A stretch of 64,000 nucleotides of DNA. Origin: Microbacteriaceae bacterium VKM Ac-2855 (GTDB lineage Bacteria; Actinomycetota; Actinomycetes; Actinomycetales; Microbacteriaceae). Of the stretch, positions 8,433 to 17,007 are shown piece by piece. Position numbers and translations under genes: made by a program. The notes beneath the pieces were generated by a model. It was not told the origin of the DNA. It ran no database searches and worked only from the letters and a program-made list of their open reading frames with translations. The stretch lies in assembly GCA_013204985.1 (NCBI GenBank), contig JABMLG010000012.1, forward strand, positions 26,211-90,210, read 5' to 3'. Within the stretch, counting starts at the first letter, position 1. Each line of letters starts with the position of its first letter.

Positions 8433-10025
8433 GTGAACCCTCTCCCGCACGCACAGAAGACCCTGCACGCTCAGAACGCCATTCATGCCCAGAACGAGTT
8501 CCGCCGCCTCGCCCGCGAACGGGCGTCGGAGCAGAACCAGGTGCGGATGCGTTCGGTGCTCAGCGTGCACGGCGCTCTGCGCACAGGGCTGCGCACGGGA
8601 ACCATCGGCCCCGAGGACCGCCTCGACGAGTCGGTGCTGGTGCGCAACTACTCGGTCAGCCGCAACGCTGTGCGCGCCGCGCTGCGGCTCCTCGTCGACG
8701 AAGGGGTCGTCTCGCGCGCCCCTCGTGCGGGCACGGTCATCCTCAACAGCCTCACCGACGTCCGCATCGACAACGGCGTCGCCTGGGCGGAGGAGGAGTA
8801 CGCGGACCACGAGCTGATCACCACCGCGAACCGCTGGGTGCCGTCCACCCCGATCACTCGACGGATGCTGCGAACGGACAGTGCGCGGGTGTACTGCACC
8901 GAGATGGTCGATATCCGCGGCGACGAAGTCACGCTGCTGCACACCCGGTACTGCCTCTCGCCGGGGGCGGGACGACCCGCGATCACGGACGCACTCGAGC
9001 GCGGCTTCGAAGCGCTCTTCGCCGAGACGTACGGCAGCCCGATCGGCACGATCGACTGCTGGGTCGAGGCCAAGGCCGCCGACGAGCGCGCCGCCGCCCA
9101 GCTCGGCGTGGCACCGGGCACCGCGCTGATGGTGAAATCGCGTCTGCTCTGGAGCGCCGACGGAGAACCGCGCGAATACAGCGTCTCGCACTACGTGGCC
9201 TCGCGCGTCGCGCTGACCACGGTGCACGACGTGAGCGTCGACGAGGCGCCCGTGCCGGTGCCGCCGATCGGCTCGGATCGCGGAGCCGCCGCCCCTCTCG
9301 CCGGCCACCGGCGATCGATCCACGACGTGCACTCCGATCTTCGCGCCGCTCTCCGCAGCGGCCTGTTCGGGGTCGGCGAGCAGCTCGTCGAAGACGACCT
9401 CGCGCTGCAGTTCGGCACCTCGCGGAACACCATCCGCGCGGCACTCGCCCAGCTGGTCGACGAAGGGCTGATCTGCCGCAACCGACGCCAGGGCACCGTG
9501 GTGATGAACACCATCACCGACCTCACGATCGACAACGGCATGGGCTGGCTACCCGAAGACGGCGATCGCCACCGCGCCTTCAACATCTCGGAGGCGACCA
9601 TCCCGACACCGCCGATCGTCGGCGAACGACTCACCTCGCCGAGCCCGACGATCACGGTCGCGCACTACCTCGCCTACCGGGACGACCGGCCGTTCGTGGT
9701 CTACATCCGCTACTTCGAACCGTGTGATCGCCCGCGCCCGCTCACCAGCGAATCGCCGGAGGGCTTCGACGAGCTGTTCCTCGCCAGCTACGGCGTACCC
9801 GTCGGTCGGATCGAGACGAGCATCCACGCCGTCCGCGCCGACGAGCGCGCCGCGCGGATGCTCGGCGTCGAACCCGGCACTCTGCTGCTGCTCAAGGAGC
9901 GCGTGCTGTTCGGCACCGACGGACGCGCCCGCGAATTCAGCCACAGCTACTACGTCGCGGCGAGCGTGACGCTTTCGACGCGGTCGACTCGGGCTGCTGC
10001 GGGGCGAGGGGCGTTGGCGGCGTAA
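8433..10025 (+). CDS. Tandem-fused double GntR (HutC/UTRA) transcriptional regulator
   Basis: 530 residues from a GTG preceded by GGAG at 6-nt spacing; a TTG at 8421 overlaps that site and is less likely. It holds two complete GntR-UTRA units. Winged helix 1, about residues 46-104, contains HGALRTGLRTG, LVRNYSVSRNAVRAALRLL and RAPRAGTVI. UTRA 1 follows at about 130-270, ending DERAAAQLGVAPGTALMVKS. Winged helix 2, about 298-360, contains HSDLRAALRSG, QFGTSRNTIRAAL and RNRRQGTVV. UTRA 2 is at about 385-520, with DERAARMLGVEPGTLLLLKE. The halves match each other motif for motif, so the gene arose by duplication and fusion. Ordinary family members are about 240 residues and dimerise; this one may act as a pseudo-dimer. 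It is divergent from the LLM cluster, so a ligand-responsive repressor of that cluster is the best guess. Confidence 0.88.
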   Translation: MNPLPHAQKTLHAQNAIHAQNEFRRLARERASEQNQVRMRSVLSVHGALRTGLRTGTIGPEDRLDESVLVRNYSVSRNAVRAALRLLVDEGVVSRAPRAGTVILNSLTDVRIDNGVAWAEEEYADHELITTANRWVPSTPITRRMLRTDSARVYCTEMVDIRGDEVTLLHTRYCLSPGAGRPAITDALERGFEALFAETYGSPIGTIDCWVEAKAADERAAAQLGVAPGTALMVKSRLLWSADGEPREYSVSHYVASRVALTTVHDVSVDEAPVPVPPIGSDRGAAAPLAGHRRSIHDVHSDLRAALRSGLFGVGEQLVEDDLALQFGTSRNTIRAALAQLVDEGLICRNRRQGTVVMNTITDLTIDNGMGWLPEDGDRHRAFNISEATIPTPPIVGERLTSPSPTITVAHYLAYRDDRPFVVYIRYFEPCDRPRPLTSESPEGFDELFLASYGVPVGRIETSIHAVRADERAARMLGVEPGTLLLLKERVLFGTDGRAREFSHSYYVAASVTLSTRSTRAAAGRGALAA

Positions 10026-10103
10026 CGGCCCGGTCGAGCGGAGGTTCGGCTTCGCACGACCGAGAAGAGGCGAGCCGGTCCTCGCCGGTGAAGCCCGGAC
10101 GCT

Positions 10104-10583
10104 TCACGGCCGGGCGGCCGGCGGAGTCGCCGGCGATCGCGCGATGGCGCCGCCATCGGGGAGGCGATCGGCGCTCGTCTGCAGTCGGGCCCCGCCGAGT
10201 TCGTGGGGGTTGGTGAGGAGCCAACTCGAGTAGGCGCTGGTGCCGCGTTCTCGGTACCAGGCGCGTGACAGCGCGGTGATCGAGGTGAAGCCGGCCGCGG
10301 TCGCGACGTCGGCGAGGGTCGCTCGCCCGGGGCGGATCACGTCCATCACCTCGTCCGCGCGCAGGAGCCGGCGGTGGCGCAGGAACCGTGCGGCTGAGAT
10401 CCCATAGCTGCGCCGAAAGGCGATCTGCAATCGCAGCGGGGAGACGTCGGGACGACGAGCGACGATGCCGAGGTTCGTTCCGGGGTCCGCTGCGAGTGCG
10501 CTGAGCAGCTCGAGCGCGCCACGTGCCACCTCGTGGTGCTGCCCGTGAGGTCCGGGTCGGTGTTGCTGGTGGTGCCGAGTCAT
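10104..10583 (-). CDS. AraC-type helix-turn-helix transcriptional regulator
   Basis: 159 residues from the ATG at 10583, which follows GAGGAGGAAG; the longer upstream extension has no homology and no ribosome site. The centre is a C-terminal-type AraC DNA-binding domain: an RPDVSPLRLQIAFRRSYGIS first helix-turn-helix, RFLRHRRLLRADEVM, and a second unit TLADVATAAGFTSITALSRA followed by WYRERGTSAYSS. No ligand-binding domain is present, so it is a short, stand-alone DNA-binding member of the family. It sits between the double GntR gene (convergent) and two exported proteins on the same strand. Its target is unknown. Confidence 0.85.
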   Translation of the reverse strand: MTRHHQQHRPGPHGQHHEVARGALELLSALAADPGTNLGIVARRPDVSPLRLQIAFRRSYGISAARFLRHRRLLRADEVMDVIRPGRATLADVATAAGFTSITALSRAWYRERGTSAYSSWLLTNPHELGGARLQTSADRLPDGGAIARSPATPPAARP

Positions 10584-10718
10584 GCGGGTACTTCCTCCTC
10601 GATGAACCTCTCGGTGGCGCCGATGCCCCGGCCGGGGGCCATCACGCTCACGGACGGCCCGCACCGAGACCCCGGCGGCGGGGCAGGCCGCGGGCAGGCC
10701 GGGCTCCGGGCAGACCGG

Positions 10719-11432
10719 CTACGGGCAGACGGAACTGGTCCCGGATCCGTCGAACGAGATCGAGGCGAGGTCGTTCGTGGTGTCGCTACCCTGACTGCCA
10801 GCCGTGGGCAGCATTTCGCCGCCGTCTTCACCGGTGTACGCGGGTGTGCCCACGAGAGTGAGATCGAGGCTCACGGTGAGACCGGTGAGGTCGATTGCGG
10901 AGAAGTCGAAGCCGTAGCCGTACCGCCCACTCGCGGCGGCGGCGAGCCCGACGACGCGGACCGGACGGCCGCCGAAGAACTGCACCGCATCCGTTCCGCT
11001 CTGCTGCCCGGCCGGGCCTCTGTACTGGGAGACCCAGTTGAACGGATCCAGTTGCACAACGGGATCCTGCAGCGTCACACTCGCAGGATCGACGATGCGC
11101 GCGATCAGCTGCTCGCCCACCGCGTGGGCGTGCACGGCCGCCGACCAGTACCCCTCGCTCCCACCCGTCCACGAGAAGCCGACAGACATGCTGAGGCTCT
11201 CGTTGAAGGTCATCCAGATCGGAGGCGTTGCGCCTTTCGTCTCGCGGATCACGAAACCGGCGGTGGCCGGCTGTGCGACGCACTGACCTTCGAGTGAGAT
11301 GTCCCACATCGTTGCGGCGGAGGCGGCGGACGTCGGAGCGGCGATGGCGGCGGCGACAGCGGGAACCGTCCATGCCATCGCGGTGACGGTCTGTCGTCTG
11401 GTGAGAGGAGACGTGCGGATTTCTGGCGACAT
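10719..11432 (-). CDS. Tat-signal exported protein of unknown function
   Basis: 237 residues, start MSPEIRTSPLTRRQTVTAM, with GGAAAG seven bases upstream. The N-terminus has a twin-arginine motif (TRRQTV) followed by a hydrophobic stretch (AMAWTVPAVAAAIAAPTSA) ending in an Ala-x-Ala cleavage site (SAASAA), so the mature protein is exported folded. The rest is rich in Gly, Ser, Thr and aromatic residues, as expected for a beta-rich extracellular domain, and has two widely spaced Cys (EGQCVAQ and the C-terminal SVCP). No known domain recognised. It is followed on the same strand by an AraC regulator and preceded by a second protein with the same kind of signal peptide. Confidence 0.8.
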   Translation of the reverse strand: MSPEIRTSPLTRRQTVTAMAWTVPAVAAAIAAPTSAASAATMWDISLEGQCVAQPATAGFVIRETKGATPPIWMTFNESLSMSVGFSWTGGSEGYWSAAVHAHAVGEQLIARIVDPASVTLQDPVVQLDPFNWVSQYRGPAGQQSGTDAVQFFGGRPVRVVGLAAAASGRYGYGFDFSAIDLTGLTVSLDLTLVGTPAYTGEDGGEMLPTAGSQGSDTTNDLASISFDGSGTSSVCP

Positions 11433-11500
11433 GAGTCATCTTTCCGATGGATGCGATCGCTCGCGGCGACCGCGGCGAATGGTGAGGGGATGCTCGAGGT

Positions 11501-12049
11501 TCAGCTGAGCTGGAGGCCCAGGCCGGACACGTCGTCGCTGTCCGACTCGACGAGGATGCCGAGGACCGGTTTGGAACTACCGACCGGTGCCGTCCACGAG
11601 ACGACCGGCATGGTCACAGAGGCACCGTTGGAGATCGCCGGGTGGAAGAAGACGAAGCGTTGAGCGACGGGATCGGCGGACACGACGATCCAACCGGCAG
11701 CCGTGTAGGCGGCGACGTCGAGAACGGTGGCCCACGTCGCCGGCTTGTTGTTGTAGAACGTCAGCGAGATGTTGCCCGAGTTCTGCCCGGGCGTTCCGGC
11801 ACTGTTGTACGACAGCGCTCCTCCCGAATAGAGGGCGCTGCGCGGCGTCGCCGCCGTACCGGTCGCGGTCAGCGTTCCCGTCACGTACGCCGTCGGGCTG
11901 TCGAACACGGGGGCGGTGGAGGCCGCCGCCGCGGGTGCTGCGATGGCGACGGCGACGGTGGGGACGGCCCACGCGACACCGGAGGCAACGGTGCGGCGAC
12001 GGATCGGTGAATCGGGTGTGCGCGGTTCGGATGCGGCGGGGGGTGCCAT
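11501..12049 (-). CDS. Tat-signal exported protein, paralogous signal type
   Basis: 182 residues from the ATG at 12049 (MAPPAASEPRTPDS), with GGAG upstream; the in-frame extension to 12316 lacks a ribosome site. A twin-arginine segment SPIRRRTVASGVAWAVP is followed by TVAVAIAAPAAAAS, near-identical in design to the next gene's signal. The mature part, beginning about STAPVFDSPTAY, is Thr/Ser/Ala-rich and predicted beta, with SGNISLTFYNNKPATWATVL in the middle; no catalytic motif. Probably a secreted or surface protein that forms a pair with the gene at 10719-11432, 68 nt away. The divergent two-component system could control it; inference only. Confidence 0.8.
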   Translation of the reverse strand: MAPPAASEPRTPDSPIRRRTVASGVAWAVPTVAVAIAAPAAAASTAPVFDSPTAYVTGTLTATGTAATPRSALYSGGALSYNSAGTPGQNSGNISLTFYNNKPATWATVLDVAAYTAAGWIVVSADPVAQRFVFFHPAISNGASVTMPVVSWTAPVGSSKPVLGILVESDSDDVSGLGLQLS

Positions 12050-12382
12050 CGGAACTCCGTTCGGGAGAAGTGGGGGGATGACACGAAACGTACGAGAGAC
12101 GCCGAGCCGCCCGTGATCGCGGACCCTCTCGATCCGGCGTTCTCGTACCCCGAAAAACGCCGACAACCCGGTCAGGGAGCTCCGGTGTACCCCGTTGTAC
12201 GAGTGTTGCCGTTTCGGCGGCGCCGTGGACGGATGTTGATTCGAGCATCCTCGGCGTCCCGTGGGCGGATGTAATAGCACCCGACCGGTGCTGATCGCAC
12301 CTCGTTCACCGGCCACCCGCCGGAGCGATATCGTTCACGCCGGACGCAGCCGCGAGGGTGGCGCGAGAAGAAGGGATGTTCG
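12050..12382. other. Divergent intergenic region, no gene seen
   Basis: 333 nt between the leftward exported protein and the rightward histidine kinase. It must carry both promoters. I see no gene, no strong palindrome and no convincing -35/-10 pair; the only local symmetry is a GTAC...GTAC pair around 12187-12200. Confidence 0.5.
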
Positions 12383-13531
12383 TTGTCATCGATCAGTGTG
12401 TGGCTTCAACGGCGGGCGGTGAGCGCGGTCGTCGCCATCGGCGCCGTGGCACTCGGGTTGGGCTGCTTCGTGTTGGTGGCGCCCGCGTTGCCGCTGTGGA
12501 ACTTGATGCTCACTCTCGCCATCGGCGCGACGGGCATCAGCGCGCTCGCGCTGCGGCCCGAGCGCCCGAGAGCGGCATCGACGATCGCGACCATCGCATC
12601 CGCTCTGACACCCATCGCCACACCCGCCGCGTGGTACGCGCTCTACCGTTTGTGCGTGACGATGCGACCGCGTCGCGCGCTTCCGTTCGTGATCGCGGCG
12701 ACATTCGCGAACCTCTTCCTCCTCATCCTGTTCCTGGTCCGCTGGGCCGATGACGAGCTGCGCGGGCCGGCGATCCTGATCTGCTTGTTCTCGGCGGCGA
12801 TAACCGTGGGGGTCGGTGTGGTCGGGATGCGTGTCGGCAACCATCGGCGCGTCGAAGAGGCATCCGCTCGAGAACTGGTGAGCACGATTCAACGGCAGCG
12901 GGAGGTGCTCGAAGATTCCCTGCAGGGTGAGCGCGAACGGATGGCCCTGCACATGCACGACGAGCTCGGGCATCGCTTGGCGCTGCTGAGCATGCACTCC
13001 GCGACCCTGCAGAGACTCGATGAGCTACCGCCCGCAGAACGGTCGCGGATCAGCTCCGTGATCGCCGCGCAGGTGCAGGGCGCGGTCGAGGCGCTCACCA
13101 CCGCACTCACAGCGCCGGCCGCTGTCGCCGCTGTCGCCGGCGAAACCGACGGTGAGACGCGGATGGCGTTGACGACCCTCGTCGCCGCCGCAGAAGAAGC
13201 GGGTCTCGAGATCCGCACGGACGTCAGCGGTCGCCTCAATGATCTGGATGCCGACCACGCGCGGCTCCTCGTCCGGTTCTGCCGCGAGGCGATCACGAAT
13301 GCGGTCAAATACTCGGACCGTTCGACGATGTCGTTCCGGATCGAGATCGACGGCAACGGTCTGCGGACGGAGATCAGCACGAAGGACACCTCGATCGAAC
13401 GCGAGGGGCGGTCCTCCTCCGCAATTGGCCTCCGTTCACTCGAGGCTCAAGCACGGCAACTCGGTGGCAGGGTCACGTACCGCCAGGACGGCGGCGAAAC
13501 GACCGTGTCCCTGCACCTGCCGCCGCGATGA
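12383..13531 (+). CDS. NarL-type sensor histidine kinase
   Basis: 382 residues from a TTG with AAGGG upstream. The N-terminal 145 residues hold four or five membrane helices (for example SAVVAIGAVALGLGCFVLVA and IAATFANLFLLILFLV) with no large extracellular loop. A short coiled segment then leads to the HisKA_3 dimerisation helix ERERMALHMHDELGHRL, with the predicted phospho-acceptor His192. The HATPase part includes RFCREAITNAVKYS (N box) and a short degenerate G box region, SSSAIGLRSLEAQARQLGG. The stop overlaps the start of the response-regulator gene (ATGA), so the two form a cognate pair. Signal unknown; the two divergent exported proteins are candidate targets or inputs. Confidence 0.92.
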   Translation: MSSISVWLQRRAVSAVVAIGAVALGLGCFVLVAPALPLWNLMLTLAIGATGISALALRPERPRAASTIATIASALTPIATPAAWYALYRLCVTMRPRRALPFVIAATFANLFLLILFLVRWADDELRGPAILICLFSAAITVGVGVVGMRVGNHRRVEEASARELVSTIQRQREVLEDSLQGERERMALHMHDELGHRLALLSMHSATLQRLDELPPAERSRISSVIAAQVQGAVEALTTALTAPAAVAAVAGETDGETRMALTTLVAAAEEAGLEIRTDVSGRLNDLDADHARLLVRFCREAITNAVKYSDRSTMSFRIEIDGNGLRTEISTKDTSIEREGRSSSAIGLRSLEAQARQLGGRVTYRQDGGETTVSLHLPPR

Positions 13532-14139
13532 TGAGTACTGATGAGAACCGGCGGCAACCCATCCGCGTCGCCGTCATCGACGACGACGAGCTGGTGCGTT
13601 GCGCCCTGCGGATCATGCTGAGCACCGAGGAACAGATCGAGGTGGTCGCCGAGTCGTCGGGCGGCGCGGGAGTGCCGGACCTGCTGCGGCGAACCGCTCC
13701 GGATGTCGTGCTCGTGGATCTTCGCCTGGGGCTGGAATCCGGAATCGATCTCGCCCGCAGGATCCGCGCCCTCTTCCCCGCCACGCACCTCATCGGAATG
13801 TCGTCATTCGCTCTCGAGGCCATCCGCAAGCGCGCGAGTCTCGCCGGCTTCGATCAGTTCGTGGCGAAGACGGGTCCGCCCGGCCGGTTCGCGCAAGCCA
13901 TTCTCCGAGCCGGTGACGACGTCAGCCGCCCGGCCGAGCCCGCCACCTGGCGGAGCACTCTGACAACACGCGAGCGGGAAGTCGTGGCATTGATCGCCGC
14001 GGGAGCCGGCAACGACCGGATCGCGGCCGCCTTGCACCTCTCGGAGAGCACGGTACGGACCTACGTCTCGCGCATCTTCGACAAGGCGGGCGTGCGCACG
14101 CGCGTCGAGCTCGCGATCCTCGCGCGCGGAGAGTCGTAG
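13528..14139 (+). CDS. NarL/FixJ-family response regulator
   Basis: 203 residues with a receiver domain (acidic triad IDDDE near 18-21, phospho-acceptor Asp64 in VLVDLRLG, conserved Lys in FVAKTGPP) and a C-terminal LuxR-type helix-turn-helix from about 135 (TTREREVVALIAAGAGNDRIAAAL, SESTVRTYVSRIFDKAG). It begins inside the kinase stop codon and is surely translated with it. It follows the standard length and layout for DNA-binding regulators partnered with HisKA_3 kinases. Confidence 0.93.
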   Translation: MMSTDENRRQPIRVAVIDDDELVRCALRIMLSTEEQIEVVAESSGGAGVPDLLRRTAPDVVLVDLRLGLESGIDLARRIRALFPATHLIGMSSFALEAIRKRASLAGFDQFVAKTGPPGRFAQAILRAGDDVSRPAEPATWRSTLTTREREVVALIAAGAGNDRIAAALHLSESTVRTYVSRIFDKAGVRTRVELAILARGES

Positions 14140-14369
14140 CTCGCGGCGTCGTCCTCCTGCCGAGAACCGGATTCCGCGTGGCGAGCGATGCGTCGTCCGA
14201 TGCCGGCTTCACGGGTCGCCGGCGGATGAGGATGGTCGGTGCACTCGCGGTCGGATGAGACGGGGCGGTTTGCGGCACGACGCCGTGGCTATGGCCTATC
14301 CTCTTCTCGGCGACACGCCGACACTCCTGATCGATCCGGCACCTCGGACCAGACCACGAAAAGAGACCC

Positions 14370-15131
14370 ATGACCACGCTTCCCCGTCTGATGGCCTTCG
14401 ACCTCGACGACACCCTCGCCGCGTCGAAGTCGCCCGTCGACCCGAAGATGGCCGACCTCCTCGTGCGCCTGCTCAAGGCGACCGAGGTCTGCATCATCTC
14501 CGGCGGCCAGATCGGCCAGTTCCGGATGCAGGTGCTCGACAACCTCGTCGGCGCAGACCCGGAAGCACTCGAGAAGCTGCACCTGATGCCCACCTGCGGC
14601 ACCCAGTACTACCTCTTCGACGCCGACGTCGAGGGCGGCTGGAAGCAGATCTACGCCGAGAACCTCACCGAGAACGAGAAGGCCCGCGCCCTCGCCGCCG
14701 TCGAGGAGAAGGCCCGCGAACTCGGCTACTGGGAGTCCGAGACCTGGGGCCCGATCCTCGAGGACCGCGACTCGCAGATCACCTTCTCCGCACTCGGCCA
14801 GGCCGCACCCGTCGCCGTGAAGCAGGCGTGGGACCCGAGCGGAGAGAAGAAGAACACCCTCCGCGAGGCCGTCCAGGAGTTGCTGCCCGACCTCGAGGTG
14901 CGCTCCGGCGGCTCCACCTCGGTCGACATCACCCGCAAGGGCATCGACAAGGCCTACGGCATGAACAAGCTCACCGAACTCACCGGCATCCCCCTCGACG
15001 ACATGATCTTCGTCGGAGACCGCCTCGACCCCGACGGCAACGACTACCCCGTCAAGGCGATGGGCGTAGAAACGTTCGCCGTCGAAGGCTGGCACGACAC
15101 CGCCGCCTACCTGGAGTCCTACGGCATCTAG
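14370..15131 (+). CDS. HAD-IIB hydrolase, phosphomannomutase-like
   Basis: 253 residues. The HAD nucleophile motif is FDLDDTLA (Asp near residues 10 and 12), motif II is IISGGQIGQ, and the C-terminal Mg-binding motif is FVGDRLDPDGND. The cap carries SGGSTSVDITRKGIDKAYG, close to the KG-type substrate loop of Cof-type phosphatases and of eukaryote-type phosphomannomutases. Likely a cytosolic sugar-phosphate phosphatase or mutase. It starts MTTLPRLMAFDLDD, with AAAGAGA upstream. It is monocistronic, with 230 nt of apparently empty sequence before it. The palindromic repeat array begins 36 nt after its stop codon. Confidence 0.85.
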   Translation: MTTLPRLMAFDLDDTLAASKSPVDPKMADLLVRLLKATEVCIISGGQIGQFRMQVLDNLVGADPEALEKLHLMPTCGTQYYLFDADVEGGWKQIYAENLTENEKARALAAVEEKARELGYWESETWGPILEDRDSQITFSALGQAAPVAVKQAWDPSGEKKNTLREAVQELLPDLEVRSGGSTSVDITRKGIDKAYGMNKLTELTGIPLDDMIFVGDRLDPDGNDYPVKAMGVETFAVEGWHDTAAYLESYGI

Positions 15132-15166
15132 GCACGCCCGCTTCCGCGAGGAGCCCATCCTCGGTT

Positions 15167-16030
15167 CAACGCAACCTCGGCTGACAGCGCTGCTCAGCCC
15201 CCATCGGGGCTGACGCACACTCACAGCCGAGGTTGCGTCGCCAACCCGCCTCGACATCATGCGTTCTGAGAGGTTTCTTCCCGGTCGGCGCCCATTGCGC
15301 GCGGCTGTTCGCCGCTCCCGCACCGGCGTTTCGCCGCACTCCCGCCCGCCTCGACAGCAGGTTCGACGACACAACCTCGGCTGACAGCGTTGCTCAGCCC
15401 CCATCGGGGCCGACGCCCACTCACAGCCGAGGTTGCGTCGTCGCCCCGCCTCGACATCGTCGAGCCCGGGGCCGACGTCCGGCGTTCCGAGAGGTGTCCG
15501 CCCGGCCGGAGCCCGTTGCGCGCCGGCTTCTCGCGCTCCGGCACCGGAGTTTCGACGCCTTCCCGCTCGCCACAACAGCAGGTACGACGACGCAACCTCG
15601 GCTGACAGCGTTACTCTGCCCCCATCGGCGCTGACGCCCACTCACAGCCGAGGTTGCGTCGTCGCCCCGCCTCGACATCGTCGAGCCCGGGGCCGACGTC
15701 CGGCGTTCCGAGAGGTGTCCGCCCGGCCGGAGCCCGTTGCGCGCCGGCTTCTCGCGCTCCGGCACCGGAGTTTCGACGCCTTCCTGCTCGCCACAACAGC
15801 AGGTACGACGACGCAACCTCGGCTGACAGCGCTACTCAGCCCCCATCGGGGCTGACGCCCACTCTCAGCCGAGGTTGCGTCGTCGCCCCGCCTCGACATC
15901 GTCGAGGCCAGGGCCGACGTCCGGTGTTCCGAGAGGTTTCCGCCCGGTCACAGCCCATGGCGCGCCGGTTTCTCGCGACCGGGCACTGGCGTTTCGACGC
16001 CGCACGCTCGTACGATCGCAGACAAGACGA
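15167..16030. repeat. Tandem array of four 74-nt palindromes in ~200-221 nt units
   Basis: Palindrome copies are at 15167-15240, 15367-15440, 15588-15661 and 15809-15882. Start-to-start spacings are 200, 221 and 221. The outer arms are CGACGCAACCTCGGCTGA and TCAGCCGAGGTTGCGTCG. The inner hairpin TCAGCCCC-CATC-GGGGCTGA is perfect in the first and fourth copies and altered by one or two bases in the other two. The 147-nt spacers after copies 2 and 3 are almost identical to each other; those after copies 1 and 4 are recognisably related but diverged (shared CCCGCCTCGACATC, GAGAGGT, GCGCGCCGG). Nothing in the array looks coding. The outer arms match the repeats at 1354 and 1569. Confidence 0.92.
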
Positions 16031-16094
16031 ACCTGCGGATGCACTCCTCGGTACTGTCACGCATCCGCAGCCACACGAGTGAGCGGAGCGAGCG

Positions 16095-16505
16095 ATGACC
16101 ACGATGGACGACATGATGAAGGCAATGCCCATGCAGGACATGGGGATGCCGATGATGGACATGGCCATGATGCAGGAATGCATCGAGGCGTGTTCGGCCT
16201 GCATGCAGGCGTGCACGATGTGTTCGGATGCGATGGCGGGCATGGAGGGCATGGGCGTCTGCGCGTCGCGCTGTGCCATGTGCGCCTCGATGTGCGGCAC
16301 CATGATGACCGCGATGATGCGCCCGATGGGCATGGAGCCCACGAGCATGATGGCGATGCTCGAAGCCTGCATGGCCATGTGCAAGGCGTGCATGGACGAG
16401 TGCATGACTCACGCCGACATGAGCGAGACCTGCCGGATGTGCGCGATGGCGTGCGAGGCCTGCATGAAGGCCTGCGAGTCGATGCTGATGTCGATGAGGG
16501 GCTAG
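16095..16505 (+). CDS. Cysteine-rich four-helix-bundle copper-storage protein (Csp3-like)
   Basis: 136 residues with 18 cysteines in CxxxC/CxxC helical spacings (ECIEACSACMQACTMC, VCASRCAMCASMC, ACMAMCKACMDEC, TCRMCAMACEACMKAC) and a very Met-rich N-terminus (MDDMMKAMPMQDMGMPMMDM). This is the DUF326/Csp pattern, in which the Cys line the core of a four-helix bundle and bind many Cu(I) ions. No Tat or Sec signal is present, so a cytosolic Csp3-type store or detoxifier is expected rather than an exported Csp1. No copper-responsive regulator or copper ATPase lies next to it. It starts at ATG 16095, with GGAG upstream, straight after the palindromic repeat array. Confidence 0.9.
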   Translation: MTTMDDMMKAMPMQDMGMPMMDMAMMQECIEACSACMQACTMCSDAMAGMEGMGVCASRCAMCASMCGTMMTAMMRPMGMEPTSMMAMLEACMAMCKACMDECMTHADMSETCRMCAMACEACMKACESMLMSMRG

Positions 16506-16535
16506 CCCGAGCGACCCGACCTCGTGCGCGGCGCG

Positions 16536-16856
16536 TTACTGCGCGACGTTGATCTTCAGTGCGCCCGCGAGCAGTACGGAGTAGCGGCCGTGCAGCGCGA
16601 CGGGCGTGCCCGCCTCGAGAGCGACGTCGGCGTGGTGCCAGACGCGCGCGGTGGCGCCGGACACCCACAGGGTGAGGGTGATCCAGCCGTCTTCGGCCAC
16701 CTCGGTGACCAGGGCGTCCTGCCAGGCGCTCGGCGTCGCGAGGGCGAGCCGGAGTTGCAGAGCACCGAGACCGTGGCCCGAGCGGTCGTGCACGCACATC
16801 GCGCCGCGCTCGCAAGCGGTCGAGACCGAATGCTGCAGGCGGGTGTGGGTGGACAT
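16536..16856 (-). CDS. Hypothetical protein
   Basis: 106 residues from the ATG at 16856 (MSTHTRLQHSVSTACERG), preceded by GGAAGG; the in-frame extension to 16913 has no ribosome site. Sequence is beta-prone with TLWVSGATARVWHHADVALE in the middle, no signal peptide, no membrane segment and no motif I recognise. It is convergent with the copper protein (30 nt apart). Real by codon pattern and ribosome site, function unknown. Confidence 0.65.
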   Translation of the reverse strand: MSTHTRLQHSVSTACERGAMCVHDRSGHGLGALQLRLALATPSAWQDALVTEVAEDGWITLTLWVSGATARVWHHADVALEAGTPVALHGRYSVLLAGALKINVAQ

Positions 16857-17007
16857 CTCGAACCTTCCGTTGGGGTGTGCAGCCACGCTAAGCGCGGGCG
16901 GGCGGATGCGCATCCGTCATCGTCACAGAGCGCAACACAGCGGATGCGCCCGCGCGCGAACGACCGACCGCCTCGGCGGTCCCGCGCCGGCCGGCCCAGG
17001 CGCGGCA

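Noticed and set aside
14289..15641. 450-residue minus-strand open frame across the palindrome array
   Set aside because: Its sequence consists of repeats of the palindrome units in translation (MRRRTCCCGEREG-like blocks) and it runs antisense to the HAD gene; no ribosome site.
15167..15882. CRISPR array
   Set aside because: Repeats are evenly spaced, but the unit is 74 nt and palindromic throughout, the intervening sequences are themselves repeated, and there are no cas genes.
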